Below are positions 1 through 8,388 of a DNA stretch of 64,000 nt, piece by piece. A model generated the notes under the pieces. It ran no database searches and was not told where the DNA came from. It worked only from the letters and a program-made list of their open reading frames with translations. Within the stretch, counting starts at the first letter, position 1, and each line of letters starts with the position of its first letter. Both the position numbers and the translations under genes were made by a program. The DNA is from Niallia taxi (lineage in GTDB: Bacteria; Bacillota; Bacilli; Bacillales; Cytobacillaceae): assembly GCF_004005475.1 (NCBI RefSeq), contig NZ_RZTZ01000003.1:62001-126000 (forward strand), given 5' to 3'.

Positions 1-246
1 GGCATTATTGAAAGTGATGAAAGTCTGTATGGCGTTGATGAAGTCCTTAGCTTTTCCATTGTGAATGTTTATGGCTCCATTGGCTTTACTAATTATGGAT
101 ATGTAGACAAATTAAAACCAGGTATTCTAAAAAAGCTTAATGATAAATCATCAGGTAGCTGCCATACATTTTTAGATGATATTGTTGGTGCAATTGCTGC
201 TGCGGCATCAAGCAGACTGGCACATAGTGTCAGAGGTGAAAAATAA
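1..246 (+). CDS. yutG: Phosphatidylglycerophosphatase A-like protein, C-terminal part
   Basis: The reading frame is open from base 1, so only the last 81 residues are present. They contain a Gly-Phe-Thr-Asn-Tyr-Gly segment and a CHTFLDDIVGA motif near the end, both of which I recognise from the PgpA-like YutG family of Bacillus. Family members are associated with dephosphorylating phosphatidylglycerophosphate in phospholipid synthesis, although YutG-type proteins are less well studied than the E. coli enzyme. The next gene, convergent yutF, is the neighbour expected from B. subtilis, which supports the call. The missing 5' part means the catalytic region cannot be fully checked. A perfect hairpin follows the stop codon. 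Confidence 0.75.
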   Translation, partial: GIIESDESLYGVDEVLSFSIVNVYGSIGFTNYGYVDKLKPGILKKLNDKSSGSCHTFLDDIVGAIAAAASSRLAHSVRGEK

Positions 247-249
247 ACG

Positions 250-298
250 AAACACAAAAGGAAGAGATGCAATGCAGGCATCTCTTCCTTTTGTGTTT
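250..298. terminator. Bidirectional terminator between yutG and yutF
   Basis: A perfect 21-bp inverted repeat with a 7-nt loop lies between two converging genes. Its arms end in an A-run on one side and a T-run on the other, so it can stop transcription in both directions. Confidence 0.9.
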
Positions 299-300
299 TT

Positions 301-1068
301 CTATTCCCACTCTGACAGACTATTAACAGAATATGTCGGTTTATTCTCGTATGTCGCTAAATGCTCTAAAGTTGTTACACCAGAGTGAACTAGCAATGTA
401 TCCATACCCGCATTTAACCCAGCCATTATATCTGTATGATAATTATCGCCTACCATAATGGCATCTTCTTTTCCTATTCCAAGCAGCTTCAATGCCTGCT
501 CCACAATAATTGCTTCCGGTTTCCCCATATTAAGAGGCGTAGTCTGGGTAGATACAGTAATAACAGAAGTAAGTGCCCCATTCCCTGGAAGTAGACCTCT
601 TTCGGTCGGCAATGCTGTATCACCATTTGTAATAATGTATTTTGCTCCTGAACGGACTGCTAGACATGCCTGTGCCAGCTTTTCATAAGTGATTTGCTGG
701 TCCATGCCTGCAACTACAAAATCAGCACCCTCACTATCAGTAATTATATGTATACCTTTTTCATGAAGAGCATAACGCAAGCCCTCTTCCCCAATCATAT
801 AAACACTTGCATCTTTGTTTTGTTCATAAATATAACCAGCCGCCGCCATAGCAGAGGTGAATACTTCTTCTTTTTTTGCAGGGATACCAAAATCCCGCAG
901 CTTTTGAGCAACCTGCTCTGGTGTTTTTGTTGAATTATTCGTTACATATAAATATGGGATCTCAAGCTTGATTAAGCGTTTGACAAAAGCAGCAGCCTCT
1001 TCAATGACCTCTGTGCCTTTATACATCGTTCCATCAAGATCAATTAAGTAACCTTTATAGTTTTTCAT
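301..1068 (-). CDS. yutF: HAD-superfamily phosphatase, NagD/YutF type
   Basis: The 255-residue protein opens with the HAD motif I nucleophile segment LIDLDGTMYKG (first Asp nucleophile, second Asp acid/base). It has the motif II segment VTNNS, and near the C-terminus the GDNYHTDIMAG motif that binds Mg2+. The cap lies between motifs II and III, as in the IIA (NagD) subfamily, which dephosphorylates small phosphorylated metabolites such as nucleotides and sugar phosphates. YutF is the B. subtilis counterpart and the gene order agrees. The ATG at 1068 was chosen over the TTG one codon upstream because an AAAGGA site lies about 9 nt before it. The natural substrate is unknown. Confidence 0.9.
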   Translation of the reverse strand: MKNYKGYLIDLDGTMYKGTEVIEEAAAFVKRLIKLEIPYLYVTNNSTKTPEQVAQKLRDFGIPAKKEEVFTSAMAAAGYIYEQNKDASVYMIGEEGLRYALHEKGIHIITDSEGADFVVAGMDQQITYEKLAQACLAVRSGAKYIITNGDTALPTERGLLPGNGALTSVITVSTQTTPLNMGKPEAIIVEQALKLLGIGKEDAIMVGDNYHTDIMAGLNAGMDTLLVHSGVTTLEHLATYENKPTYSVNSLSEWE

Positions 1069-1098
1069 CAAATAAAGTCCTTTCTAGCATATGCGGCT

Positions 1099-1536
1099 TT
1101 AATTTTTGAAGGCAGTGACAGGGCCAAGCTCATCAATTAAGTATTTTTTCACAGATGTGGAAAATGATTCAACAGCAGGAAGCTCTTTTGCTACAGCCTC
1201 CCTCAACCAATCATGGTGAATGCTCGTATAATCATGCACAAGTGTTTTCCTTAAAACAAGCAGCTCTTTTATCGAACTCGCATCTGTAGGAATAAGCACC
1301 CGTTCATCTGTAAGTATATCCATAATATCCTCATAGCTACCCGGATCTCTCATAATGAATCCATCAATCATACTGTTACCAACATCAAGCATTGCTTCAA
1401 TCATCATATGTGCAAGTCTTTCCAGTCCCAGTTTTTCCAGTGGACTATCAAAAGCTTCCGTCTCTTTAAAAAGCTGAACTAATTGCTGCAGATATTCCAA
1501 TTGCTGCCCGATCTTATCACGATCCACAAAATACAT
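1099..1536 (-). CDS. yutE: DUF86/HepT-like family protein
   Basis: A 145-residue, mostly helical protein of the DUF86 family. Around residues 102-109 it carries R-K-T-L-V-H-D-Y, which fits the R-x4-H-x-Y signature of HepT-type HEPN RNases, the toxin half of MntA/HepT toxin-antitoxin pairs. No MntA-type nucleotidyltransferase (GSxAxG..SDxD) lies on either side. The neighbours are yutF and an EAL-domain gene. B. subtilis yutE sits in the same place without an antitoxin, so this is probably a housekeeping HEPN protein. A GAGGAGG site 7 nt before the ATG supports the start. RNase activity is inferred only from the motif. Confidence 0.85.
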   Translation of the reverse strand: MYFVDRDKIGQQLEYLQQLVQLFKETEAFDSPLEKLGLERLAHMMIEAMLDVGNSMIDGFIMRDPGSYEDIMDILTDERVLIPTDASSIKELLVLRKTLVHDYTSIHHDWLREAVAKELPAVESFSTSVKKYLIDELGPVTAFKN

Positions 1537-1580
1537 TTGAATGCCTCCTCATTAGTTCCTTTGTATATGCATGTACAACT

Positions 1581-2888
1581 TTAAGCAAGTGTTTGCAGGT
1601 TATTACTTAAGCTTGTCGGCCGTGCATAAAAATATCCTTGTGCTAAATCCACCTTGTTTCTTGATAAGACAAGTGCCTCTTCCGCACTTTCAATCCCCTC
1701 TGCCACCACTACAGATCCTACCTCTTTTGCGATGAGCAGCAAGCCTTTAAGCATGGACTCCTTTACAGAGTTCTTATCAATATTCTGAATAACAGAACGG
1801 TCTATTTTAATAATATCAGGCATAATTTCACTGATGGAGTTTAAGCTTGCATACCCTGCACCTGTATCATCCACTGCCACTCGAAATCCTATTTGACGCA
1901 AAAGCTTCAAGTTAGAAATAAAGTATACCAGCCCTTCAATTGAATCTCGTTCTGTCACTTCAATTGTGATTCTGCTTGGGGAGATGCCTTTATATTTGTT
2001 CATGAGCTTCTTTAAGTCTTTTACAAAATGCTGGTTGCCTATTGTAGGCGGTGTAAAGTTAATAAAGATATCATACTTCCAAGTAGTCAATTTAATTTGT
2101 TCCAGCGTCTTTTCGAGCACAATCATTTCCAAATCATAGAGATGATTTGTTTGCCTCGCAACAGAAAATAATTGCAGCGGATTTTCCAGCGAAGTGCCGA
2201 GCGGTCCTCGTGTCAGCATTTCACATGCTTTAACTGCATTTGTCTCTACATCCATTATCGGCTGTGCCAATAAACGAATATCCTTATTTGCTACGATTTT
2301 ACCTAAAGCAATCGTCATTTCATTGAATTCAGATTTAAAACCTTTTTGGGCCATAGCCAACGCCTGTTGGTAGGCAAGATAAATAGCATCCGGTAATATA
2401 TCTATCTGTTTGTCAATAAACATATAGCCTGTACTTAAAATCGGTCTTACTAATAGCTGATTATGCTTTTCTTCTTCCTTCAGTTTTTCCAATATCAACT
2501 GAATGGTTGAGTCCATATTCGGGATATAATCCACCTTGTGATCAATGCTCAAAAATAGGGCAATTCCGTCTTGATGGTAATCGCGGACTGCAACAATCTG
2601 TTCTGAAGGCAGCTCTTTTGTGACAACAGATTGAAACGTCTTTTTCATTTCCTTCCAGACATCTTTCAGGACTGTCGTGTCCATCCCCCTTTTCATGATG
2701 GCCATGTTTTTAATGGAAAAGACAATTACTGCGACTTCATTGCCTTTCTGAAAGGATGCCTTCACGTTTTGCTGCACAGGATCCCGCAATATGAATTGGG
2801 GAGGATAATATTTTAATTTACTGGCAGGAAAGATGATTTTCCCCCAGCTCTTCAAGCTTTTTATTTTTTTAACATCAACATGGACCAT
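1581..2888 (-). CDS. EAL-domain protein with a degenerate GGDEF region (putative c-di-GMP phosphodiesterase)
   Basis: The C-terminal ~235 residues form an EAL domain. E-M-L replaces E-A-L, and the metal and catalytic positions look intact: the Asn in the FINFTPP strand, IEVTERD, the DD of VAVDDTGAGYASL, the Lys of IIKIDRS, the Glu of VVAEGIE, and AQGYFYARP. The N-terminal part resembles a GGDEF fold in which the signature is lost (YHQDGIALF), so it may only sense or dimerise. c-di-GMP hydrolysis is therefore likely. A longer frame reaches an ATG at 2957 and would add a lipobox-like LLTGC leader. I prefer the ATG at 2888, which follows AGAGGA at a suitable distance and gives a cytoplasmic protein. 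The gene lies between yutE and yutD, where B. subtilis has none that I recall. Confidence 0.8.
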   Translation of the reverse strand: MVHVDVKKIKSLKSWGKIIFPASKLKYYPPQFILRDPVQQNVKASFQKGNEVAVIVFSIKNMAIMKRGMDTTVLKDVWKEMKKTFQSVVTKELPSEQIVAVRDYHQDGIALFLSIDHKVDYIPNMDSTIQLILEKLKEEEKHNQLLVRPILSTGYMFIDKQIDILPDAIYLAYQQALAMAQKGFKSEFNEMTIALGKIVANKDIRLLAQPIMDVETNAVKACEMLTRGPLGTSLENPLQLFSVARQTNHLYDLEMIVLEKTLEQIKLTTWKYDIFINFTPPTIGNQHFVKDLKKLMNKYKGISPSRITIEVTERDSIEGLVYFISNLKLLRQIGFRVAVDDTGAGYASLNSISEIMPDIIKIDRSVIQNIDKNSVKESMLKGLLLIAKEVGSVVVAEGIESAEEALVLSRNKVDLAQGYFYARPTSLSNNLQTLA

Positions 2889-3041
2889 CGCTTCATTTCC
2901 TCTCATACAGCAACCTGTAAGTAATAGCAAAAAGACAAAGTAAAAACGGCTTCCCATAGGCTAATACTTGCCCCGTCAGCTGGAAAGCGTTTCCCATCTG
3001 TATTAAGAAGCGGTGCTAAGTCCATCAGCACTCTTCTCGTA

Positions 3042-3356
3042 TCAATGTTTTTTTATTTTCTTAACGACAAAATACGGGCAACCAAAATTGCAATATTCAT
3101 ATAAATATTCCGTCAACGTACTAATTTTCGTATCAAAGCTGGATTTCTGATTTTGGTCATCGAAAAACCCTCTAAGTCTGAGCTGTCCGTAGCCCCAATC
3201 CCCGACAATATAGTCGTACTTTGTTAGAATATCGCTGAATCTGCCTTTAAATGCCTCCTCATTAAAGCCTTCCTTTCGCTCTTCAATGAGTTCATAACAG
3301 TGATTATTAATGCAAACCAAAACCTTCACCCCACTTTTTTGAACTTCTTTCATCAT
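3042..3356 (-). CDS. yutD: YutD family protein
   Basis: The 104-residue protein matches the YutD family, seen in the central block around DYIVGDWGYGQLRLRGFFDD and the C-terminal YCNFGCPYFV segment. Its biochemical role is not established. The gene lies next to lipA as in B. subtilis, but the lipoprotein gene yutC that I recall between them is absent. The start is uncertain. Two adjacent ATG codons (3356 and 3353) lack a convincing ribosome binding site, and the first ~10 residues are probably not conserved. Confidence 0.82.
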   Translation of the reverse strand: MMKEVQKSGVKVLVCINNHCYELIEERKEGFNEEAFKGRFSDILTKYDYIVGDWGYGQLRLRGFFDDQNQKSSFDTKISTLTEYLYEYCNFGCPYFVVKKIKKH

Positions 3357-3572
3357 ATGTATACTTGTATGTCTATTATATGTACTCCTAAATAAGTCCT
3401 ATTTAGACCCTGAGACCAACACCCAATTGGTACTATCTCTCACCATTTCATTATAACCTGATAACAGATAATTTACATAGTGCTGATAAGCAAAAACTGA
3501 AATAATTATTTACTAAATAACGGATAAAGGGTTTCTGCTGAATGAAAAACAACTTGATTATTAAGTAAAAAA
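3357..3572. other. Intergenic region upstream of yutD
   Basis: No gene was recognised here. Around 3408-3440 there is a short segment with an ACCAA...TTGGT inverted repeat and the string TAGACCCTGAG, which recurs near 28020. The rest is AT-rich and probably holds the yutD promoter. Confidence 0.4.
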
Positions 3573-3621
3573 ATAGAGAGTAAACAGGGCTGCAATGCAG
3601 TCAACCTTGTTTACTCTCTAT
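3573..3621 (-). terminator. Terminator of lipA
   Basis: An inverted repeat of about 17 bp with one mismatch lies directly after the lipA stop and is followed on the minus strand by a run of T. Confidence 0.85.
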
Positions 3622-3627
3622 CGTTTA

Positions 3628-4542
3628 TTACGCTTCTTTTTTCTGCGATCCAAGCATTTGGTTCTTCTTCGCTTCACTTACCTGTTCATCCGCATGGTAG
3701 GATGAGCGAACAAGCGGACCAGCTTCACAATGACTGAAGCCCTTGCTTAACGCAATTTTCTTAAATTCTTTAAATTCATCTGGATGATAATACTTTTGTA
3801 CTTTAAGATGCTTAGCAGTTGGCTGTAAGTATTGACCTATAGTCATAATGTCAACATTGTTAGCTCTTAAGTCATCCATCGTTTGAATAATTTCTTCTTT
3901 TGTTTCCCCTAAACCTATCATCAAGCTTGATTTAGTCGGAATCTCTGGATACATTTCTTTTGCTCTTCTCAAAAATTCCAGAGATCTGTCATATTTAGCG
4001 CGTGCACGCACTCTTGGCGTCAAACGCTCCACTGTTTCAATATTATGGTTTAAAATATCAGGCTTTGCATCCATTAATTCACGTAAGTTTTCTTCCACTC
4101 CACCCATATCGGATGGAAGAACCTCAATGCTAGTGAATGGATTTTTTCTGCGGATTGCCCTAACTGTTTCAGCAAATACAGCGGCACCGCCATCCTTTAA
4201 ATCATCTCTGGCAACAGCTGTGATAACCACATGCTTTAAGTTCATCGTAACAACTGAGTCTGCCACTCGTTCCGGCTCTTGCCAATCTAGTTCTGTCGGC
4301 ATGCCAGTCTTAACTGCACAGAAGCGGCAAGCTCTTGTACAAGTATCACCTAATATCATGAAGGTGGCTGTTCTTCTGACAGCCCAGCATTCGTGAATAT
4401 TTGGACATCTTGCTTCCTCACACACTGTATGCAGCTTTTTCTCTCTCATCATTTTTTTAAGGCCAGTGTAGTTTTCGTTCGTGTTAAGTTTAATTTTCAG
4501 CCATTCAGGTTTGCGTTGGTATTCATCTTTTCTTTCTGCCAT
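3628..4542 (-). CDS. lipA: Lipoyl synthase
   Basis: This radical-SAM enzyme inserts two sulfur atoms into octanoyl groups bound to lipoyl domains, making the cofactor of pyruvate dehydrogenase, related dehydrogenases and GcvH. Both iron-sulfur cluster motifs are visible: the auxiliary cluster C-x4-C-x5-C ([12 protein letters not shown], about residues 40-51) and the radical-SAM C-x3-C-x2-C (CTRACRFC, about residues 67-74). The C-terminal RSSYHADE segment contains the Arg-Ser-Ser motif that binds the auxiliary cluster. The 304-residue length is normal. It is transcribed alone with its own terminator and divergently from lytH, as in B. subtilis. GcvH, a substrate protein, is encoded at about 21.5 kb. 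Confidence 0.97.
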   Translation of the reverse strand: MAERKDEYQRKPEWLKIKLNTNENYTGLKKMMREKKLHTVCEEARCPNIHECWAVRRTATFMILGDTCTRACRFCAVKTGMPTELDWQEPERVADSVVTMNLKHVVITAVARDDLKDGGAAVFAETVRAIRRKNPFTSIEVLPSDMGGVEENLRELMDAKPDILNHNIETVERLTPRVRARAKYDRSLEFLRRAKEMYPEIPTKSSLMIGLGETKEEIIQTMDDLRANNVDIMTIGQYLQPTAKHLKVQKYYHPDEFKEFKKIALSKGFSHCEAGPLVRSSYHADEQVSEAKKNQMLGSQKKEA

Positions 4543-4891
4543 TTACAATTCATCTCCTGGATTCATAATGAAACTCATTTCCTCAAATCTTCTTTTGCCA
4601 ATTTCCAATTGCCTTGAAAAAAAGAAAACTGTATGTAGGGCAGGATGCTTTTCCTATTTGAAATTATAACACCGCTTAGAACTTAAAAAGGGCTATACTA
4701 CAACACCTGCCTCAATGGTTTAGATGTATCTTATAACACAAAATATAGCCTTGCATTTGTTCCAATGTCACTTTAACATAACCAAAACACTGCTACAAGC
4801 TGTAGTTTTATTATTACCATTTATTGATATTCATTTATTTTGTTAATCCACACAAAATATAACGACTAGCTTTTAGGAAGGAGGTAAATTG
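4543..4891. other. Divergent promoter region of lipA and lytH
   Basis: This AT-rich region of about 350 bp has no convincing gene. Upstream of lytH, CAAAATATA at 4853-4861 resembles the -10 element of SigK promoters (CATA-N3-TA) with one mismatch. That would suit a late mother-cell gene, but the match is weak. Confidence 0.35.
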
Positions 4892-5890
4892 ATGCGAAAA
4901 ATATTATTAGCCGTCCTGTTTGCATTCTTGGCACCTAATATTGTATCTCATGCTGCGGAAAGTAAATCCTCTGCAGATGATACATATTACAAAAGGATGG
5001 AATTATATGAAAAGATCGAGGCAGTAACACAACTTCCATGGTACTATATTGCTGCAGTTGACCAATATGAACGGAATATACGATCTTCACGAAAGGACCT
5101 TCCTAAAGCGGCTGGCTTAACAGGAATTTACTTCCCTAAAGAAAAATGGGCTGGCATCATAAATCCAGATAAAGATGATACAGATCCAAAAAGCATCGCT
5201 TTCTTTGGAGGATTCGGGATCGATGGAAATGGTGATGGAAAAGCCGATTCTTTAAGTGATGAGGATGTGCTTTTTACCTTTGCCAACTATATCTTGCGGT
5301 ATGGTGTGGATGAAGATAATTTCCGGATTGGGCTTTGGGATTACTACAAGCGAGATAAAACAGTAAGTATCATTATGGGTAAAGCTGCCATATACAGGCA
5401 TTTCGGCCGTCTTAATCTTGATGAGCATGCATTTCCTGTTCCGCTGCGGAGCAATCACAGCTATCGAAGCACATGGGGAGATGCGAGAGGCTGGGGAGGC
5501 AAACGAATTCATGAAGGTACTGATATCTTTGCCGATTACAGTGTTCCAGTAAGAGCCACTTCCTATGGAATTATCGAAATGAAGGGCTGGAATAGATATG
5601 GCGGATGGAGGATTGGTATTCGGGACATTAATAATAACTATCATTATTTTGCTCATTTAAGCGGTTTTGCAAAGGATGTGCATAATGGGATGATTGTTGA
5701 ACCCGGAATGCTAATTGGTGGAGTTGGCTCCTCAGGCTATGGTCCTCCAGGAACTTCTGGTAAATTCCCGCCGCATTTACATTATGGAATGTATAAAGAT
5801 AATGGCTTTACAGAATGGTCATATGATCCATACTCTCATTTGAAGCTGTGGGAAAGACAAGAAAAAATCAGGATGAAATCAAAAAAATAA
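4892..5890 (+). CDS. lytH: L-Ala-D-Glu peptidase, M23 family (sporulation)
   Basis: A secreted 332-residue protein with an N-terminal signal peptide (hydrophobic residues 3-18, Ala-rich cleavage region) and a C-terminal M23/LytM peptidase domain. Zinc ligands are visible as H-x3-D in HEGTDIF (about residue 206) and H-x-H in HLHYG (about residue 298). LytH of B. subtilis cleaves L-Ala-D-Glu bonds in spore cortex peptidoglycan, leaving single-L-alanine side chains. The length and neighbourhood (lipA upstream, yunB downstream) match. The ATG at 4892 lies 7 nt after GGAGG and is preferred to the TTG at 4889. Expression late in sporulation is expected from the family. Confidence 0.92.
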   Translation: MRKILLAVLFAFLAPNIVSHAAESKSSADDTYYKRMELYEKIEAVTQLPWYYIAAVDQYERNIRSSRKDLPKAAGLTGIYFPKEKWAGIINPDKDDTDPKSIAFFGGFGIDGNGDGKADSLSDEDVLFTFANYILRYGVDEDNFRIGLWDYYKRDKTVSIIMGKAAIYRHFGRLNLDEHAFPVPLRSNHSYRSTWGDARGWGGKRIHEGTDIFADYSVPVRATSYGIIEMKGWNRYGGWRIGIRDINNNYHYFAHLSGFAKDVHNGMIVEPGMLIGGVGSSGYGPPGTSGKFPPHLHYGMYKDNGFTEWSYDPYSHLKLWERQEKIRMKSKK

Positions 5891-5897
5891 CGACACT

Positions 5898-5921
5898 GCT
5901 CATCCCAAATTTGGGGTGAGC
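5898..5921. terminator. Hairpin between lytH and yunB
   Basis: A 12-bp inverted repeat with no unpaired loop bases lies between two converging genes. The T-run on the minus side is a few bases away, so termination efficiency is uncertain. Confidence 0.55.
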
Positions 5922-5928
5922 AATATCA

Positions 5929-6675
5929 TTATTTATTATCTGTCGGCAATTGGAGCGCAGGAACACTGCTGCTGCCACTCCCATTATAAAACTCAGGTAC
6001 ATCTCCCTCAAACCCTGCCATTGCTATAAGTATATCCTGTTTAACAGTCGTAAGCTTTGTAGCAAAGGGAATAATAATTTGTATGTCCACTTTTATTTCC
6101 ACAAAAGCTTTTACCACTACATAGTTGATGCCCACATTTTCCATCTCTGTCTTTAAATCTGATTTCACACTGCCTACAACATTAAATTTTATAGGAACAT
6201 CTGGACCGAGATTTCCAAGCAAAGCATTATTTGTTGCTTGGCCAATTGGAACATTATACACAATTCCTTTCCCCTGTGCCGTCAAGTTCTTATCTAATTC
6301 AATATCTGACAACTCGGCTCCAGCAGGTATTTCTCCCTTTTCCATTCTAGTGATGTTTTCCTGGACTAAGCTGGTAATTTCCTGCTGTTTTTTTACCACC
6401 TGTGCCGTATTAAATACAAAATTATTGCCATCTATCATTAGATTATTATCTTCCTCTTCCGTCTCATCCTTAAGTGCATCATTAATAACTAATGTTGCCA
6501 GTTTTTTTGTTTGTGATTGTGCATAATAGGAAAGTGTTGGCTTTAAGCCATTATTGATAATCCAAAAACTCAATAGGGTGGATAAGATAAAAAACACAGC
6601 TGTAATCAAAAGAACCTGCTGAAAAGTCAACGGTTTTTTCTTTGGCATCCTTTGCCGAAAATAAAATTTCCGCAA
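5929..6675 (-). CDS. yunB: Sporulation protein YunB
   Basis: The 248-residue protein has a basic N-terminus, one membrane segment at about residues 20-42, and a large outer domain rich in beta strands. It matches YunB, which B. subtilis needs for normal sporulation and which is expressed in the mother cell; the molecular role is not known. The start is a TTG codon about 9-10 nt after GGAGGG, and no better start lies upstream. It converges with lytH and is followed upstream by an HD-GYP gene that is not part of the B. subtilis order as I remember it. Confidence 0.88.
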   Translation of the reverse strand: MRKFYFRQRMPKKKPLTFQQVLLITAVFFILSTLLSFWIINNGLKPTLSYYAQSQTKKLATLVINDALKDETEEEDNNLMIDGNNFVFNTAQVVKKQQEITSLVQENITRMEKGEIPAGAELSDIELDKNLTAQGKGIVYNVPIGQATNNALLGNLGPDVPIKFNVVGSVKSDLKTEMENVGINYVVVKAFVEIKVDIQIIIPFATKLTTVKQDILIAMAGFEGDVPEFYNGSGSSSVPALQLPTDNK

Positions 6676-6769
6676 AAAAATATCCCTCCTTCCAAGCTAA
6701 TGTATATGCTGAAAGAGGGACATGTAGAAGGCTAAACCTATTTGTTATGATTTGACTATATCTATTCAA

Positions 6770-7855
6770 CTAGCCGATTGCTTCACATTCAACAATCATG
6801 ATGGCAAGGTTTTCCTTAAGATCAAGGTCATAAGGGTTTATTTTTTCTCCGTCCCTTTCCATAATACGGACAACTGGACGTTCATTGAATCCTTTATTTT
6901 GTTTGGAAACAATGCCCTTTTCACCACTGCTTAATATCACACTCACACCGTTAGGATAAAGAATGATTGCATTTCGAAATGCTTCGACAATTTTCGCATC
7001 AAATAGTGTATCTATCCCTGTATAAAGAATCTCAAGGGCCTCATGCGGGAGCATGGCCTGCCTATATACACGATTAGAGGTAATGGCATCAAAAACATCT
7101 GCAACAGCGATTATCCTGCCGAAAAGATGAATCTCTTCCCCGTTAATTCCTCTTGGGTAACCAGATCCATTTAATCTTTCATGATGCTGATAAGCACAAT
7201 GTGCCACAATTAAAGGCATATTATGGACCTTTCGCAGTATATCAAAGCCTGCATTTGCATGCTTTTTTATTTCAGTAAATTCTTCAAAGGTTAATTTCCC
7301 CGGTTTTAGCAGTATCTCCAAGGGAATATCCATCTTGCCGACATCATGCAGGATTGCTCCAAGTCCCAGGTCCTCCAGCTGTTTTCTAGGAAGCTTCAAT
7401 TCTAAACCTAATGCTAAGGAATAAAGGGTAACATTCAAACTATGTGAGAAAATATAATTATCATAAAGAAATACATCGCTCATTATGGAAAATAGCTCCT
7501 GATGCCCTTTAAGCTCCTCGAGAACTTTTTCAATCAGCGCTTTAAAGGCAGGTGCTGATTTTTCCATAATAAAGGATCTGTCTGTGCTTTTAGAATTCTT
7601 AATCTCCTGGAAGCTTGCTTCGATTGTTTTCATTGCTTCTCTCTTCAACTTATCAGAGATGACGGAAACAGGAAAAATGTCGTCTGTCAATTTATCTTCT
7701 ATGTATAAATAGGCAATACCAAGTTGCAGCAAACGCTGTATTAACTGCTTATCAAGCTTTACGCCACTGTTAACGAGAATATTGCCCCGCTCATTATGTA
7801 TTGGTTTAGCTAATATTGCTCCTTCTGCAAGGTATTTTGTTCCAACTAATTTCAT
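6770..7855 (-). CDS. HD-GYP domain phosphodiesterase
   Basis: A 361-residue soluble protein. The N-terminal ~100 residues (GAILAKPIHNERG...) resemble the domain that often precedes HD-GYP modules. The HD-GYP domain follows, with the HD pair in AILHDVGKMDIP (about residue 168) and HHERLNGSGYPRG (about 220-230), which includes the GYP signature. Such proteins hydrolyse c-di-GMP, or in some cases cGAMP or other dinucleotides. The metal-binding residues are intact, so activity is likely. It has no receiver or membrane domain, so the input signal is unknown. This is the second cyclic-dinucleotide-type enzyme in the yut/yun block, after the EAL gene at 1.6-2.9 kb. Confidence 0.9.
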   Translation of the reverse strand: MKLVGTKYLAEGAILAKPIHNERGNILVNSGVKLDKQLIQRLLQLGIAYLYIEDKLTDDIFPVSVISDKLKREAMKTIEASFQEIKNSKSTDRSFIMEKSAPAFKALIEKVLEELKGHQELFSIMSDVFLYDNYIFSHSLNVTLYSLALGLELKLPRKQLEDLGLGAILHDVGKMDIPLEILLKPGKLTFEEFTEIKKHANAGFDILRKVHNMPLIVAHCAYQHHERLNGSGYPRGINGEEIHLFGRIIAVADVFDAITSNRVYRQAMLPHEALEILYTGIDTLFDAKIVEAFRNAIILYPNGVSVILSSGEKGIVSKQNKGFNERPVVRIMERDGEKINPYDLDLKENLAIMIVECEAIG

Positions 7856-7931
7856 TCCATACTAGCTCCTAATTCAACATGATTTAAAAAAATGACAAAT
7901 ATTTTTTATGTGCGTTAATACTTAACATCAT

Positions 7932-7964
7932 AAAAAGGAGGGAAAAGCTATTCCCATCCTTTTT
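7932..7964 (-). terminator. Terminator of yunC
   Basis: A 14-bp inverted repeat with one mismatch and a 6-nt loop, ending in a T-run on the minus strand, lies just beyond the yunC stop. Confidence 0.75.
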
Positions 7965-8002
7965 CAGCCACACACTTGGCCAAGACTTGCTGCAAAAAAA
8001 CG

Positions 8003-8305
8003 TTACACCATCTTTAATAAAGCATCTTTACCAATTATCCCTTTATGAATGCCGAGATTTTCAGCTTCATATGTTACTGATTCTAGTGGGGCTTCCAGCA
8101 GCTGTTCGATTGTCTTCACTCCAACGGCTCTCCCAGCAATCACTTTTCGATCTTTCAACTTTTCATTTAATAATCCTACATCCAACGCTCCACACATTAT
8201 ATATCCTTTATCATTCTTAACAACAAGCAGATTTGTTTTGGGCAACTGAACGCTTACAGCGATAAATGTCTGCTCCTCAATCACAATAGGATATACTTCT
8301 ACCAT
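8003..8305 (-). CDS. yunC: DUF1805 family protein YunC
   Basis: A 100-residue protein matching the DUF1805/YunC family, recognised by LLVVKNDKGYIMCGALDV followed by AGRAVGVKTIEQLL. A structure exists for the family from structural genomics, but no function is assigned. The ATG at 8305 lies 8 nt after AGAGGGG and is preferred to a GTG three codons upstream. It is followed by its own terminator and sits next to yunD as in B. subtilis. Confidence 0.88.
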   Translation of the reverse strand: MVEVYPIVIEEQTFIAVSVQLPKTNLLVVKNDKGYIMCGALDVGLLNEKLKDRKVIAGRAVGVKTIEQLLEAPLESVTYEAENLGIHKGIIGKDALLKMV

Positions 8306-8388
8306 GACAATCACCCCTCTCTTTTCCTTATATACTATTCAGTAAGGAAAAAGGCGTGTATTGGCAGATAGATAATTTTCGAAACCTA

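Noticed and set aside
2940-3020. Possible c-di-GMP riboswitch before the EAL gene
   Set aside because: The minus-strand sequence lacks the conserved GEMM core elements; only scattered short matches were found.
6551-6769. Minus-strand 72-residue frame overlapping the yunB start
   Set aside because: It overlaps yunB in another frame and shows no protein-like pattern.
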